From: DAOVRD01 sp964521715 | GTDB lineage: Bacteria > Planctomycetota > Brocadiia > SM23-32 | Direction of reading: 5' to 3' | Assembly: GCA_964521715.1 (NCBI GenBank) | Contig: CAZFSS010000040.1 | Location: forward strand, 1 to 25,374 | DNA: 25,374 bases | In this document: piece after piece, positions 1 to 6,976 of the stretch | How positions within the stretch are numbered: position 1 is the stretch's first letter | How the letters are laid out: each line of letters starts with the position of its first letter | Translations under genes and position numbers: made by a program | The notes under the pieces: generated by a model | Database searches by the model: none | Told to the model about the DNA's origin: nothing | The model's input: only the letters and a program-made list of their open reading frames with translations

Positions 1-202
1 CCCACCGAGCAACCGTTCGGGCAAGGAGGCATTTTCATGAGTATCTTCGTAGCCGAGGCTACTTCGGCGGAGTAGGCCGCCGTGCCCCTACCTCACAACC
101 CCGAAGGGGACGTGCCTGCAAATGCGGTCACCGAACACCAGTAGTCCCATCGGCCGCGTGCAGGCGGGACGCCGCCGCTCGCGAGCCGCATCAGCGCCGC
201 CC
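1..202. other. Left-edge noncoding stretch with a 12-codon ORF
   Basis: No recognisable gene. On the plus strand an AAGGAGG Shine-Dalgarno (23-29) lies 7 nt before ATG at 37, opening a 12-codon frame (MSIFVAEATSAE) that stops at 73-75. A short inverted repeat, GTAGCCGAGGCTAC (49-62), lies inside it. The same frame is open back to base 1, so it could also be the 3' end of a gene entering the window. On the minus strand this is the 3' region of the UROD-like gene; CCCCTTCGGGG (around 100-110) could form a weak hairpin but has no T-tract. Confidence 0.3.
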
Positions 203-1270
203 TCAATAGCTCCCGACCTCCTTCGCCAGCGTGACGATGCGGCGGAAGTCTTCCAGGCTCACGCTTGACGGCACCGAGTGGTCCGAGGAGAAGATGTAGC
301 CGCCGGACTCCTTCAGCACGGGCACCTTCTGGCGGATCTCGGCTTCGATCTGCTCGGGCTTGTCCCAGAGGACGGCGTTGATGCCGCCGTGGAGCACGAG
401 GTCCCGGCCCCACTTCTCCTTCAGTCCCAGCGCGTCCATGCCGGCCTTGACCTCGAGGGGATTGAGGGCGTCCAGCCCTATCTCGACCAGCTCGGGCACG
501 AGGGGGTTGACGTCCCCGCAGGAATGCAGGTGCGCCACGGCGCCTTTGGCGTGCGCCCACTCGATGGCCCGCCGGTGCACCGGCTTGAGCAGGTCGCGAT
601 ACATCCGCAGGGAGAAGAACTGGTGGTGTTTGTAGCCCATGTCGTCCGGCCAGGTGGCGCAGTCGAACGTGTAGCCCTCCTCCCAGGCCATGTCCAGCAG
701 CGCCAGGTTCACGTCCAGGAAGTGGTTGAACATGTCGACGCACCAGTCGGGATCGTCGGCCAGGGCCATGAGGACCCGCTCGGTGCCGACGGTCCAGGCA
801 TGGGTGACGTCGAAGCCGAACCAGAGGTTGGCGCAGATCCAGTCCCCTTCCTTGCGCCACCTCGGGTAGTCCCTTCGCAGGTGGTCCCACGGCACGCGGT
901 CGCGGGTGGGCGTCATGCGGCGCTTCGCCTCCTGCCAGGTGCGGCGGTCCTTGATGGTGTGGTCCAGGAACTCGGGCGTGCTGGCGGCGTGTTTCCAGTC
1001 CCTCAGCGTGGCGCCCCAACTGGTCGTGTGCACCCTGTACTCGTCCGTCTGCTCCAGGACCTTGACCTCGTAGCGCGGGCTGTTGTCCACGCTGATGGTG
1101 GCCACGCGGTCGAGGCCGAAGAAGTCGACGAAGCTGACGCCCTTGGGCATCCCTTCGCGGTGCCAGCGCTCGATCGTGGCCGGCCAGGGGCTGTCGATGA
1201 TGGGCACGCGGTCGGCTTCCTGGTGGGCGTACATGCGGGCGAAACGCTCGTGGGACGTCATCTCGGCCAT
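203..1270 (-). CDS. Uroporphyrinogen decarboxylase (URO-D)-family protein
   Basis: A 355-residue TIM-barrel protein of the URO-D/MtaA/CmuA superfamily. The N-terminus has the family-like start TSHERFARMYAHQEADRVPI. The HSCGD motif at residues 249-253 resembles the His-x-Cys zinc site of the corrinoid methyltransferase branch (MtaA, CmuA) rather than heme-pathway HemE. The C-terminal SDHSVPSSVS motif is typical of the large set of UROD-like proteins in sugar- and methyl-degrading bacteria. Methyl transfer is therefore more likely than heme synthesis, but the substrate cannot be read. No corrinoid protein gene is adjacent. The start at 1270 follows a GAAGGAAGAG purine stretch; a second ATG three codons in is possible. 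A TGGACA-17-TATCCT promoter lies upstream. It is divergent from the YchF-related gene. Confidence 0.85.
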   Translation of the reverse strand: MAEMTSHERFARMYAHQEADRVPIIDSPWPATIERWHREGMPKGVSFVDFFGLDRVATISVDNSPRYEVKVLEQTDEYRVHTTSWGATLRDWKHAASTPEFLDHTIKDRRTWQEAKRRMTPTRDRVPWDHLRRDYPRWRKEGDWICANLWFGFDVTHAWTVGTERVLMALADDPDWCVDMFNHFLDVNLALLDMAWEEGYTFDCATWPDDMGYKHHQFFSLRMYRDLLKPVHRRAIEWAHAKGAVAHLHSCGDVNPLVPELVEIGLDALNPLEVKAGMDALGLKEKWGRDLVLHGGINAVLWDKPEQIEAEIRQKVPVLKESGGYIFSSDHSVPSSVSLEDFRRIVTLAKEVGSY

Positions 1271-1314
1271 GCGGTCGTCTCTTCCTTCAGGGGATCAAGC
1301 GATGCGCGGGGGAC

Positions 1315-1343
1315 AGGATACCCGGCCGGCCCGCGACTGTCCA
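1315..1343 (-). promoter_or_regulatory. Candidate sigma-70 promoter of the UROD-like gene
   Basis: On the minus strand TGGACA (1338-1343) is separated by 17 nt from TATCCT (1315-1320). The predicted transcription start near 1308 leaves a leader of about 38 nt before the ATG at 1270. The assignment is by consensus matching only. Confidence 0.4.
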
Positions 1344-1387
1344 GCCGCGGGGCGGGCCGAAGCGGGCCACTCCCCCGGGCGGGCCCA

Positions 1388-1416
1388 TTGTGGCGGCGCG
1401 CGGCGTCTGGTAAGCT
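1388..1416 (+). promoter_or_regulatory. Candidate sigma-70 promoter of the YchF-related gene
   Basis: TTGTGG (1388-1393), 17 nt, TAAGCT (1411-1416), leading to a leader of about 33 nt before the ATG at 1456. It is weaker than the divergent promoter and is supported by position only. Confidence 0.3.
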
Positions 1417-1455
1417 GGGGCCGGTATCTCACCGAATGCGCAGGGGGGAAGGACG

Positions 1456-2532
1456 ATGCGAGTCGGCATAGTCGGGCTGCCGCAGTCGGGCAAGACGACG
1501 CTGTTCAACGCCTTGACGGGCGCCCACGGGGAGGTCGGGGGCTACCGCGCCGGCGGCCAGCTCTCGCTGGGCGTGGTCAATGTGCCGGACGAGCGGCTCG
1601 CTGCCCTTACCGGGATGCTCCAGCCCAAGGAGGCCCAGGCGGCCACGATCGAGTTCGAGGACGTCGGCGGGGTCTTCGCCCACCTTACCGGCGGAGAGCG
1701 GAGCGGGCGGGCCGTTGCTGCGCTGCGCGACTGCGACGGCATCGCCATGGTCTTGCGCTGCTTTGAGGCGGCGTCCATGATCGAGGTCCTGGGGGAGGTG
1801 AACCCCGTCCGCGAGTACCATGCCATGCAGGACGAGCTGCTGCTGACGGACCTGGAGGTAATCGAGAAGCGCCTGGAGGCCATCGCCCACGACCTGAAGA
1901 AGCCGGTGCCCGAGCGCGACGCCCTCCAGCAGGAGCAGAAGGTGCTGGAACGTTGCCGCCAGGCCGTCGAGCAGGAGCGGAACCTGCTGTCCGTCCAGAT
2001 GTCGGAGGCCGAGGGGAAGGCGATCCGCAGCTACGCGTTTCTGACGCTCAAGCCGTGCGTGTGCGTTGTGAACATCGGCGAGGGCCAGATCGGCTCGCCG
2101 CCCCGTTTCGACGAGCTGGCGGGGCTCAGGCCGCCACCCGTGCCCATCTGCGCGCAGCTCGAAATGGAGTTGATGGGCCTGGAGGCGGGCGAGCGGGCGG
2201 CCTTCATCGAGGACGTCGGGCTGGCGGAGATGGCGGCCGGGCAGGTGATCCGCGCCTGTTACGGGGCGCTGGGGTTGCGTTCGTTCTTCACGTGCGTGTC
2301 GGATAAGCTGCGGGCCTGGACGATCGAGAGGGGCGCGGACGCGAAGTGCGCGGCCGGCAAGATCCACACGGACATGGAGAGGGGGTTCATCCGGGCCGAG
2401 GTGGTCAGCTTTGAGGACCTGGCGGGGGCCGGATCCCTGAGGGAGGCACGCGCGGCGGGCAAGGTGCGCATGGAGGGCAAGGACTACGAAGTCCGGGACG
2501 GCGACGTCATCACCTTCCACTTCTCCCGCTGA
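1456..2532 (+). CDS. YchF/OLA1-related P-loop NTPase with TGS (DUF933) C-terminus
   Basis: 358 residues, close to the usual YchF length of about 363. The P-loop is GLPQSGKTT (residues 7-15). The G4-equivalent is NIGE (206-209), the NxxE form that makes YchF/OLA1 accept ATP rather than GTP. A helical coiled-coil insertion spans about 125-185. From about 270 the TGS/DUF933 end is strongly YchF-like (RAWTIERGA, IHTDMERGFIRAEV, EGKDYEVRDGDVITF). The G-domain middle is divergent: canonical YchF switch II (D-I-A-G-L-V) reads DVGGVF, and the switch I threonine region is replaced by a glycine-rich YRAGGQ. This may be a paralogue rather than the housekeeping ribosome-associated YchF. The start is supported by a GGGGGAAGGA purine tract 3 nt before the ATG. 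Confidence 0.88.
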   Translation: MRVGIVGLPQSGKTTLFNALTGAHGEVGGYRAGGQLSLGVVNVPDERLAALTGMLQPKEAQAATIEFEDVGGVFAHLTGGERSGRAVAALRDCDGIAMVLRCFEAASMIEVLGEVNPVREYHAMQDELLLTDLEVIEKRLEAIAHDLKKPVPERDALQQEQKVLERCRQAVEQERNLLSVQMSEAEGKAIRSYAFLTLKPCVCVVNIGEGQIGSPPRFDELAGLRPPPVPICAQLEMELMGLEAGERAAFIEDVGLAEMAAGQVIRACYGALGLRSFFTCVSDKLRAWTIERGADAKCAAGKIHTDMERGFIRAEVVSFEDLAGAGSLREARAAGKVRMEGKDYEVRDGDVITFHFSR

Positions 2533-2536
2533 GGTC

Positions 2537-2569
2537 CACCACGGAGACACGGAGGGCACTGAGAACGGC
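2537..2569 (+). repeat. Left terminal inverted repeat (CACGGAG family)
   Basis: A 33-nt repeat whose reverse complement matches 3093-3125 with one mismatch. It and its right flank show a loose 8-nt rhythm: CACGGAGA, CACGGAGG, GCACTGAG, AACGGCGG. This could be a reiterated protein-binding site or the base of a long RNA hairpin. Confidence 0.85.
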
Positions 2570-2588
2570 GGAAACGGAAAGTGTCAGG

Positions 2589-2987
2589 ATGAACGACGAA
2601 CAGCAGGGAAAACAGCTCCTTGAAGAGAGACTCACTGAGGCCCTGATCGGTGCGGCCATTGAAGTGCACAAAGCCCTTGGTCCGGGGCTCCTGGAATCCG
2701 TTTACGAGGCCTGCCTCTGCCGGGAACTGGAGCTCCGGGGGCTGCAGTGCGCCCGGCAAGTCGAGCTGCCCATATCCTACAAAGGAGTGAAGCTCGACGG
2801 CGGCTGTCGTGCGGACTTGCTGGTAGGAAGCACGGTCGTGGTCGAGATCAAGGCCGTGGAGGCGGTGCTGCCGGTTCACGAGGCGCAACTGCTCACGTAC
2901 CTGCGGCTGAGCGGCAGGCGCGTGGGGCTGTTGATCAACTTCAATGTGCCCGTTCTCAAAGACGGGATAGTGCGACGGGTGCTCTGA
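2589..2987 (+). CDS. GxxExxY protein, PD-(D/E)XK nuclease superfamily (PDDEXK_3)
   Basis: 132 residues, the usual full length for this family. The signature GLLESVY (GxxExxY) is near residue 40, within the typical context IEVHKALGPG. The nuclease-fold core follows: a strand with RADLLV (the Asp), then VVVEIKA (ExK), then an alpha-beta stretch ending LLINFNVPVLKDGIVR. These are the PD-(D/E)XK metal-binding positions, so DNA or RNA cleavage is plausible, although no activity is established for the family as far as I know. The ATG at 2589 is preceded by only a weak AGG. The gene sits alone between inverted repeats, which suggests a selfish or repeat-associated gene rather than a function linked to its neighbours. 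Confidence 0.9.
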   Translation: MNDEQQGKQLLEERLTEALIGAAIEVHKALGPGLLESVYEACLCRELELRGLQCARQVELPISYKGVKLDGGCRADLLVGSTVVVEIKAVEAVLPVHEAQLLTYLRLSGRRVGLLINFNVPVLKDGIVRRVL

Positions 2988-3012
2988 GCCGCCATCCTTC
3001 GTCCGCTCCTCT

Positions 3013-3046
3013 GCCGTTCTCAGTGTCCTCCGTGGTCTCCGTGTCC
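3013..3046 (-). repeat. Internal degenerate copy of the CACGGAG-family repeat
   Basis: It has the same orientation as the right terminal repeat. It shares GCCGTTCTCAGTG and CCTCCGTG with the left repeat's complement but has a one-base insertion and a substitution. It lies 80 nt upstream of the equivalent position in the right copy. CTGCCGTTCT occurs identically at 3011 and 3091. Confidence 0.7.
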
Positions 3047-3092
3047 TGTATGCCTCTCCGGTCGGTCGTTCACCCGGATCCCGTTCGTCTCT

Positions 3093-3125
3093 GCCGTTCT
3101 CCGTGCCCTCCGTGTCTCCGTGGTG
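3093..3125 (-). repeat. Right terminal inverted repeat (CACGGAG family)
   Basis: Complementary to 2537-2569 at 32 of 33 positions. It ends 9 bases from the dehydrogenase stop codon, so a transcript of the GH4-dehydrogenase operon would run into the whole unit. Confidence 0.85.
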
Positions 3126-3134
3126 AGACGTGTG

Positions 3135-4118
3135 CTATGGCTTGAGGATGACTTTGCCCGTCTTGCCGGTCAGGAAGGTCTCGAAGGCTTCCTGCGCGCG
3201 CTCGAAGGGGAAGGTGTGCGTGATGATCCCCTTGATCTCCGGCTTTCCCCGCAGGATGCAGAGGACCTTCGGCCAGTCGAGCAGGTTCATGTGCCACGTG
3301 CCGAGCACGGTAAGGCCCTTGCGGATCAAGTCGCGGCTCGGGCTCACTGCGATCCCTTCGCTGTTCTCGCCGACGAAGGTCACTTTCCCCAGAACGGCCG
3401 CCGCATCGATGCAGAGCCGTCCGGCCTCGGGTTTCCCCGAGCATTCCACCGCGCTGCTCACCCCTTTGCCGCCGGTCAGCTTGCGGACCCATGCCAGGGC
3501 ATCGCCCGCGGCGGGGTCGAGCACTTCATCGGCGCCCAGCGTCAGCGCGAGTTCCCGCCGGTAGGGCTCGGGATCCGTCCCCAGCACGCGCGCGCCGCGG
3601 AACGAGGCGATGGCCACCGCGCCCAGGCCCACCGGCCCGAGGCCCGTCACCAGCACCGTGTCGAACGCGCCGACCTGCATCCGCTCCAGTGCCGAGAATG
3701 CGGGGCTCAGGGCGCAGCCGGCCAGCGAGCCCACCTCGAACGAGATGTCGTTCGGCAGGATGCGCAGTATGCTCTCCCGCTTCTTCACGTATTGGGCGAA
3801 GTGCGTGCTGGTGGGATAGCTGTTGGGGCAGTAGATGTAATTGCCCGTGCGGCACAGCTCGCAGGTTTCGCAGCCGCCCTGCGGCGAGATGAGGACGCGG
3901 TCGCCGGGCTTCAGGCGGCTGTGCGGCGCCGTCTCGGCGACGACGCCTGTCCCTTCATGCCCGGCCCACCGGTTCTCGCCTTCCGTCAGGAAGGCCCCTC
4001 TGTCGCTTCCGCAGATGGGAAGGACGGTCGTTCTGACAACGACCCATCCGGGTTCCGCCCGCGGCTGGGGCGCTTCTTCCAGCCGGGCCTGCTTGTTTCC
4101 AAGGACCAGTTGCTTCAC
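3135..4118 (-). CDS. Zinc-dependent medium-chain alcohol/polyol dehydrogenase
   Basis: 327 residues, MDR superfamily. The GroES-like N-domain carries catalytic zinc residues C36 and H54-E55 (AGHEG). The structural zinc lobe is C83, C86, C89, C97 in GGCETCELCRTGNYIYC. The Rossmann motif GLGPVGLGA starts near residue 159. It is slightly short of the usual 340-350 residues. The start is GTG at 4118, and GTGA overlaps the TGA stop of the GH4-like gene by 4 nt, indicating translational coupling. The partner suggests NAD(P)-dependent oxidation or reduction of a sugar, sugar acid or polyol released by, or fed to, the GH4-type enzyme; the substrate is not readable. The 3' end abuts the inverted repeat at 3093-3125. 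Confidence 0.88.
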   Translation of the reverse strand: MKQLVLGNKQARLEEAPQPRAEPGWVVVRTTVLPICGSDRGAFLTEGENRWAGHEGTGVVAETAPHSRLKPGDRVLISPQGGCETCELCRTGNYIYCPNSYPTSTHFAQYVKKRESILRILPNDISFEVGSLAGCALSPAFSALERMQVGAFDTVLVTGLGPVGLGAVAIASFRGARVLGTDPEPYRRELALTLGADEVLDPAAGDALAWVRKLTGGKGVSSAVECSGKPEAGRLCIDAAAVLGKVTFVGENSEGIAVSPSRDLIRKGLTVLGTWHMNLLDWPKVLCILRGKPEIKGIITHTFPFERAQEAFETFLTGKTGKVILKP

Positions 4119-5455
4119 TGAGGGTCTCCTTTCTCTCCTTTCGGGCTGGCGCGGCGGTGCTCTGCGAAGTGCCTCATCCAGCGGCCGTTGGCGTCCAGCA
4201 GCTCATTCAGTATGGCCCGGGCCTGGGGGATGCCGGGGCAACCCGGGTCGGCCGCCATGCACTGGAGCGCCCGCTGGCGGCTGCCGCTCAGCGCAGCGTC
4301 GATGGCCAGCTCGCCCCAGTCCAGCCAGCGGCGCGTCCAGCCGGCTATCGGCTCGGGGAGCTCCCCGAACACGAGCGGCTTCAGCCCTTGCGAGGTGGCG
4401 ACGGCCGGCGCCTCGACGACGGCGTCCTCCGGCAGGTTCGCGATCTGCCCCCGGTTGGGCAGGTTGACGAAGAACACCTCGCGCGTGTCGTTCGCCATGG
4501 CGCTGAGGATGCCGATCACCTGCGCCTCCTCGCCCCCCGTGCCGACGAGGGCATCGACGTCCACGGCCCCGGGCGAATCGGCGGCCCGGCTGAACTTCTC
4601 CAGGAACGCCGCCGTGCGCTGCCTCTTCCAGTCGATGTCGAACAGCCTCAGGCCGTAATGCTCGCGGGCTTGCGGAGCGGCGACGAAGTGGGGCAGGAAC
4701 TCGGCCACGTGCGAGTCGCCCGGCCCGGGATAGAAGCCGGCCAGCTCGCACACGTCGGCGCAGAACGGATTGCCTTCAGGCCCATCCCGCAGGCGCTCCC
4801 TGATGCGCGGGTATGCGTCCCGGCCGGCCACCTTGAACTCGTAGGCGAACACGAAGTGGTTGACGCCGGCGGCCCAGAGATACGTGTCCGCCGGGGCGGC
4901 GCCGATGATGTTCGAGATGTCCCTTCGCAGGAGTTCCGCGCCGATGCACAGCCCCACGCACCGCACGGCGGACTCCCGTGTGACCGCGCGGCAGTTGACC
5001 GTCATGGGGTTGCTGTAGTTGAAGAGGGTGGCGTCCGGGCAGAGCTCCTCCATGTCGTGCGCGATCTCGACCAGGACCGGTGCGTGGCGGAACGCCCGGC
5101 TCATGCCGCCGATGCCGACCGAATCGCCCACTGGCTGGACGATGCCGTGGCGGGCGGGCACGTTCAAGTCCGCCGCCCAGGCTTCGTCCCCGCCCACGCT
5201 GATCGTGGCCGTCACGTAGTCGGCGTTCTCCAGCACGTCCCGTCGGTCCGTGCTGGCCGCAATGGCCAGATCGGCGCCCTGCTGGGCCACGATCTTGCGC
5301 GCCAGCCTTTCGACGACGTCCAGTGTTTCGGCGTCGACGTCGACCAGGGCGACGGTCGAGCAGCGCAGCGCCTCGGCTCTGAGCAGTCCGCACAGGACGG
5401 CGGTGGTGAAGGAGCTGCTTCCGGCGCCTATCAGGACGAACTTCGGCTTCTTCAT
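4115..5455 (-). CDS. GH4-family (MelA/LplD-like) NAD-dependent glycosidase
   Basis: 446 residues from the ATG at 5455; an in-frame ATG at 5482 would add nine. The second start places the beta-strand and dinucleotide loop VLIGAGSSSF at the N-terminus as in other GH4 enzymes. Neither start has a clear Shine-Dalgarno. Further GH4 marks are NYSNPM (residues 146-151), the metal-ligand candidates C170 (VGLC) and H200 (GVNHF), and the conserved DSVGIGG stretch. GH4 enzymes cleave alpha- or beta-glycosides by an NAD+/Mn2+-dependent redox-elimination mechanism in the cytoplasm. Many members have His right after the Cys (GLCH); here it is Ile, so specificity or metal geometry may differ. It is the first gene of an operon with the dehydrogenase and is driven by the 5512-5540 promoter. 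Confidence 0.85.
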   Translation of the reverse strand: MKKPKFVLIGAGSSSFTTAVLCGLLRAEALRCSTVALVDVDAETLDVVERLARKIVAQQGADLAIAASTDRRDVLENADYVTATISVGGDEAWAADLNVPARHGIVQPVGDSVGIGGMSRAFRHAPVLVEIAHDMEELCPDATLFNYSNPMTVNCRAVTRESAVRCVGLCIGAELLRRDISNIIGAAPADTYLWAAGVNHFVFAYEFKVAGRDAYPRIRERLRDGPEGNPFCADVCELAGFYPGPGDSHVAEFLPHFVAAPQAREHYGLRLFDIDWKRQRTAAFLEKFSRAADSPGAVDVDALVGTGGEEAQVIGILSAMANDTREVFFVNLPNRGQIANLPEDAVVEAPAVATSQGLKPLVFGELPEPIAGWTRRWLDWGELAIDAALSGSRQRALQCMAADPGCPGIPQARAILNELLDANGRWMRHFAEHRRASPKGEKGDPQ

Positions 5456-5511
5456 GGTTCGCTCGATGCCAGCGGAGTGCATGCCCGTGAGGCCGCGTGA
5501 GGCGAGCCCTG

Positions 5512-5540
5512 ATGATATGCCCGGCCCTGGCGCCTGTCAA
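5512..5540 (-). promoter_or_regulatory. Strong sigma-70-type promoter of the GH4-dehydrogenase operon
   Basis: On the minus strand a perfect TTGACA -35 (5535-5540), 17-nt spacer, and TATCAT -10 (5512-5517). Transcription should begin near 5505, giving a leader of roughly 50 nt to the ATG at 5455 or 23 nt to the ATG at 5482. It is the best consensus promoter found in the window. Confidence 0.65.
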
Positions 5541-5595
5541 AGCGTGGCTGCCGCCGCGTCACCGGCGAGAGTCGGCCGTCTCTTTGCGGATTCAC

Positions 5596-5623
5596 TTGCA
5601 ACGCGTCGGCCTTGGGGTACAAC
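5596..5623 (+). promoter_or_regulatory. Candidate promoter of the DegT-family gene
   Basis: TTGCAA (5596-5601), 16 nt, TACAAC (5618-5623), followed by a leader of about 30 nt and a GGGAGG ribosome-binding site before the ATG at 5661. It is divergent from the 5512-5540 promoter. Confidence 0.4.
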
Positions 5624-5660
5624 AGGGCGCGATCAATTTCGTGTTAGCGGGAGGCAGGGC

Positions 5661-6920
5661 ATGGCCAAGTTGGCGATCAACGGCGGCAAGAAGTGCGTGA
5701 GCAGTCCGATCCAGGTCAAGTGGCCGGTCACGGACGATCGGGACGTCGAGCACGTGGGCGAAGTCGTCCGCGCCGGGCGGGGCGGCTGGTGCCGGCTTGG
5801 ACTGGACGATGGCGAGGTGTCCACCTTCGAGAGGGAGTGGGCCGATTACCAGGACGCCAAGTACTGCCTGGCGGTCAACAACGGAACGGTGGCGATCGAG
5901 TGTGCCCTTCAGGGCCTTGGCCTGCGGGCGGGCGAGGAGGTGATCGTTCCGGCCATCACGTTCGTGGCGTCCGCCTCGGGCGTCCTGATGGCGCGCGGCA
6001 TACCCGTCTTCGCCGACGTCATCCCGGAGACGTGTCAGATCGACCCGGAGGACGTCGAGCGCAAGATCACCAAGCGCACGCGCGGCGTGGTCGTCGTCCA
6101 CTACGGCGGCTATCCGGTCGACCTGCCGCGCATCAAGGAGGTGGCCGAGCGGCACGGCCTCTTCATCCTGGAGGACTGCGCCCACGCGCACGGGACGGAA
6201 TGGGAGGGGCGCAAGGTCGGCGCGATCGGCGACGTCGGCACCTTCAGCTTCCAGGGATCGAAGTCGCTGACCTGCGGCGAAGGCGGCGCCATCGTCACCG
6301 ACCGCCAGGACGTGTACGAGGCCTGCTGGGCCTACCACCACATCGGCCGCGCCCTCTCGGCGGAGAAGTACGGGCACGAGACGGTCGGGCCGAACCTGCG
6401 GCTCTCGGAGGTGCAGGCCGCCCTGCTGCGGACGCAGTTGGAGAAGCTGCCCGGCCAGAACGAGCGCCGCATGGCGACCGCCGCCGTCCTCTCCAAGGGG
6501 CTGAAGGACATACCGGGGATCGAGCCGCTCAAACCCGACCCGCGGATCACGGCGCGAGGCTACTACTTCTACGTCCTGCGCCTCGATGAGGAAACCTGGG
6601 GCGTCAAGAAGGACAGGTTCATCCAGGCGTTCAACGCGGAGGGCAGCGGCGGGCTGTTCAGCGGGTACGGGTGCACCGTTTACGAGCTGGCGGTCTTCGC
6701 CAACAACCGCTATGACGCGACCGGCTATCCCGTCGTCAAGGGGAAGGGCTACGGGCGCGTCGTGGACTACAAGCGCGTGCGCTGCCCGAACTCCGAGCTC
6801 GTCGCCCACCACGAACACCTGACGTTCTCGACCCACCGCCTGCTCTATCCCGAGTTCGCGAAGCAGACGCTCGCCGTGCTGCGCAAGCTGTGGAAGAATC
6901 GCGCGGAACTGCAGGAGTAG
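5661..6920 (+). CDS. DegT/DnrJ/EryC1/StrS-family PLP aminotransferase
   Basis: 419 residues. The start is ATG at 5661 with GGGAGG 6-12 nt upstream; the open frame extends further left but without family similarity. PLP-fold marks are NNGTVAIECALQGLGL (73-88), PAITFVASASGVL (97-109), EDCAHAHG (171-178, the Asp that pairs with the pyridine nitrogen at 172) and SFQGSKSLTCGEGG (196-209) with the Schiff-base lysine K201. The family aminates keto-sugars, or dehydrates them when the lysine is His; the lysine is present here, so transamination is expected. The N-terminus (LAINGGKKCVSSP) is typical of the subgroup found beside sugar dehydrogenase genes. Divergence from the GH4-dehydrogenase operon suggests a shared amino- or keto-sugar pathway. 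This is an inference. Confidence 0.9.
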   Translation: MAKLAINGGKKCVSSPIQVKWPVTDDRDVEHVGEVVRAGRGGWCRLGLDDGEVSTFEREWADYQDAKYCLAVNNGTVAIECALQGLGLRAGEEVIVPAITFVASASGVLMARGIPVFADVIPETCQIDPEDVERKITKRTRGVVVVHYGGYPVDLPRIKEVAERHGLFILEDCAHAHGTEWEGRKVGAIGDVGTFSFQGSKSLTCGEGGAIVTDRQDVYEACWAYHHIGRALSAEKYGHETVGPNLRLSEVQAALLRTQLEKLPGQNERRMATAAVLSKGLKDIPGIEPLKPDPRITARGYYFYVLRLDEETWGVKKDRFIQAFNAEGSGGLFSGYGCTVYELAVFANNRYDATGYPVVKGKGYGRVVDYKRVRCPNSELVAHHEHLTFSTHRLLYPEFAKQTLAVLRKLWKNRAELQE

Positions 6921-6921
6921 A

Positions 6922-6959
6922 AAGCGAGCAGGCCCTCCTCCCGGGACAGACGCTCGCTT
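6922..6959. terminator. Possible bidirectional terminator between convergent genes
   Basis: AAGCGAGC (6922-6929) and GCTCGCTT (6952-6959) form an 8-bp stem with a 22-nt loop, directly after the DegT stop codon and before the convergent kinase stop codon. It lacks a proper T-tract on either strand, so it is only a candidate. Confidence 0.3.
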
Positions 6960-6976
6960 GCTGGACGGAGCCTGCG

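Larger units (their letters stand above)
2537..3125. mobile_element. Inverted-repeat-bounded GxxExxY nuclease unit (putative minimal mobile element)
   Basis: A 589-bp unit is bounded by 33-nt inverted repeats (2537-2569 and 3093-3125; 32 of 33 positions complementary) and contains one gene, the GxxExxY protein. The left repeat begins 4 bases after the YchF-related stop codon and the right repeat ends 9 bases before the dehydrogenase stop codon, so the unit fills the intergenic space. A third, imperfect copy lies at 3013-3046. GxxExxY genes next to CACGGAG-type repeats occur in several phyla, as I recall; mobility itself is an inference. No transposase is seen and no target-site duplication was identified. 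Confidence 0.45.

Noticed and set aside
278..1471. Long plus-strand open frame opposite the UROD-like gene
   Set aside because: It is fully antisense to a gene with clear family motifs and shows no motif of its own; such frames are common at high GC.
2537..3125. CRISPR array
   Set aside because: There are only three imperfect copies, in opposite orientations, with a coding gene between them.
4157..5500. Plus-strand open frame of 447 codons opposite the GH4-like gene
   Set aside because: Composition is dominated by Val, Ala, Gly, Arg and Asp with no recognisable domain, as expected for a shadow frame.
5250..5660. N-terminal extension of the DegT-family frame
   Set aside because: It lacks similarity, overlaps the divergent GH4 gene and its promoter, and GGGAGG precedes the ATG at 5661.
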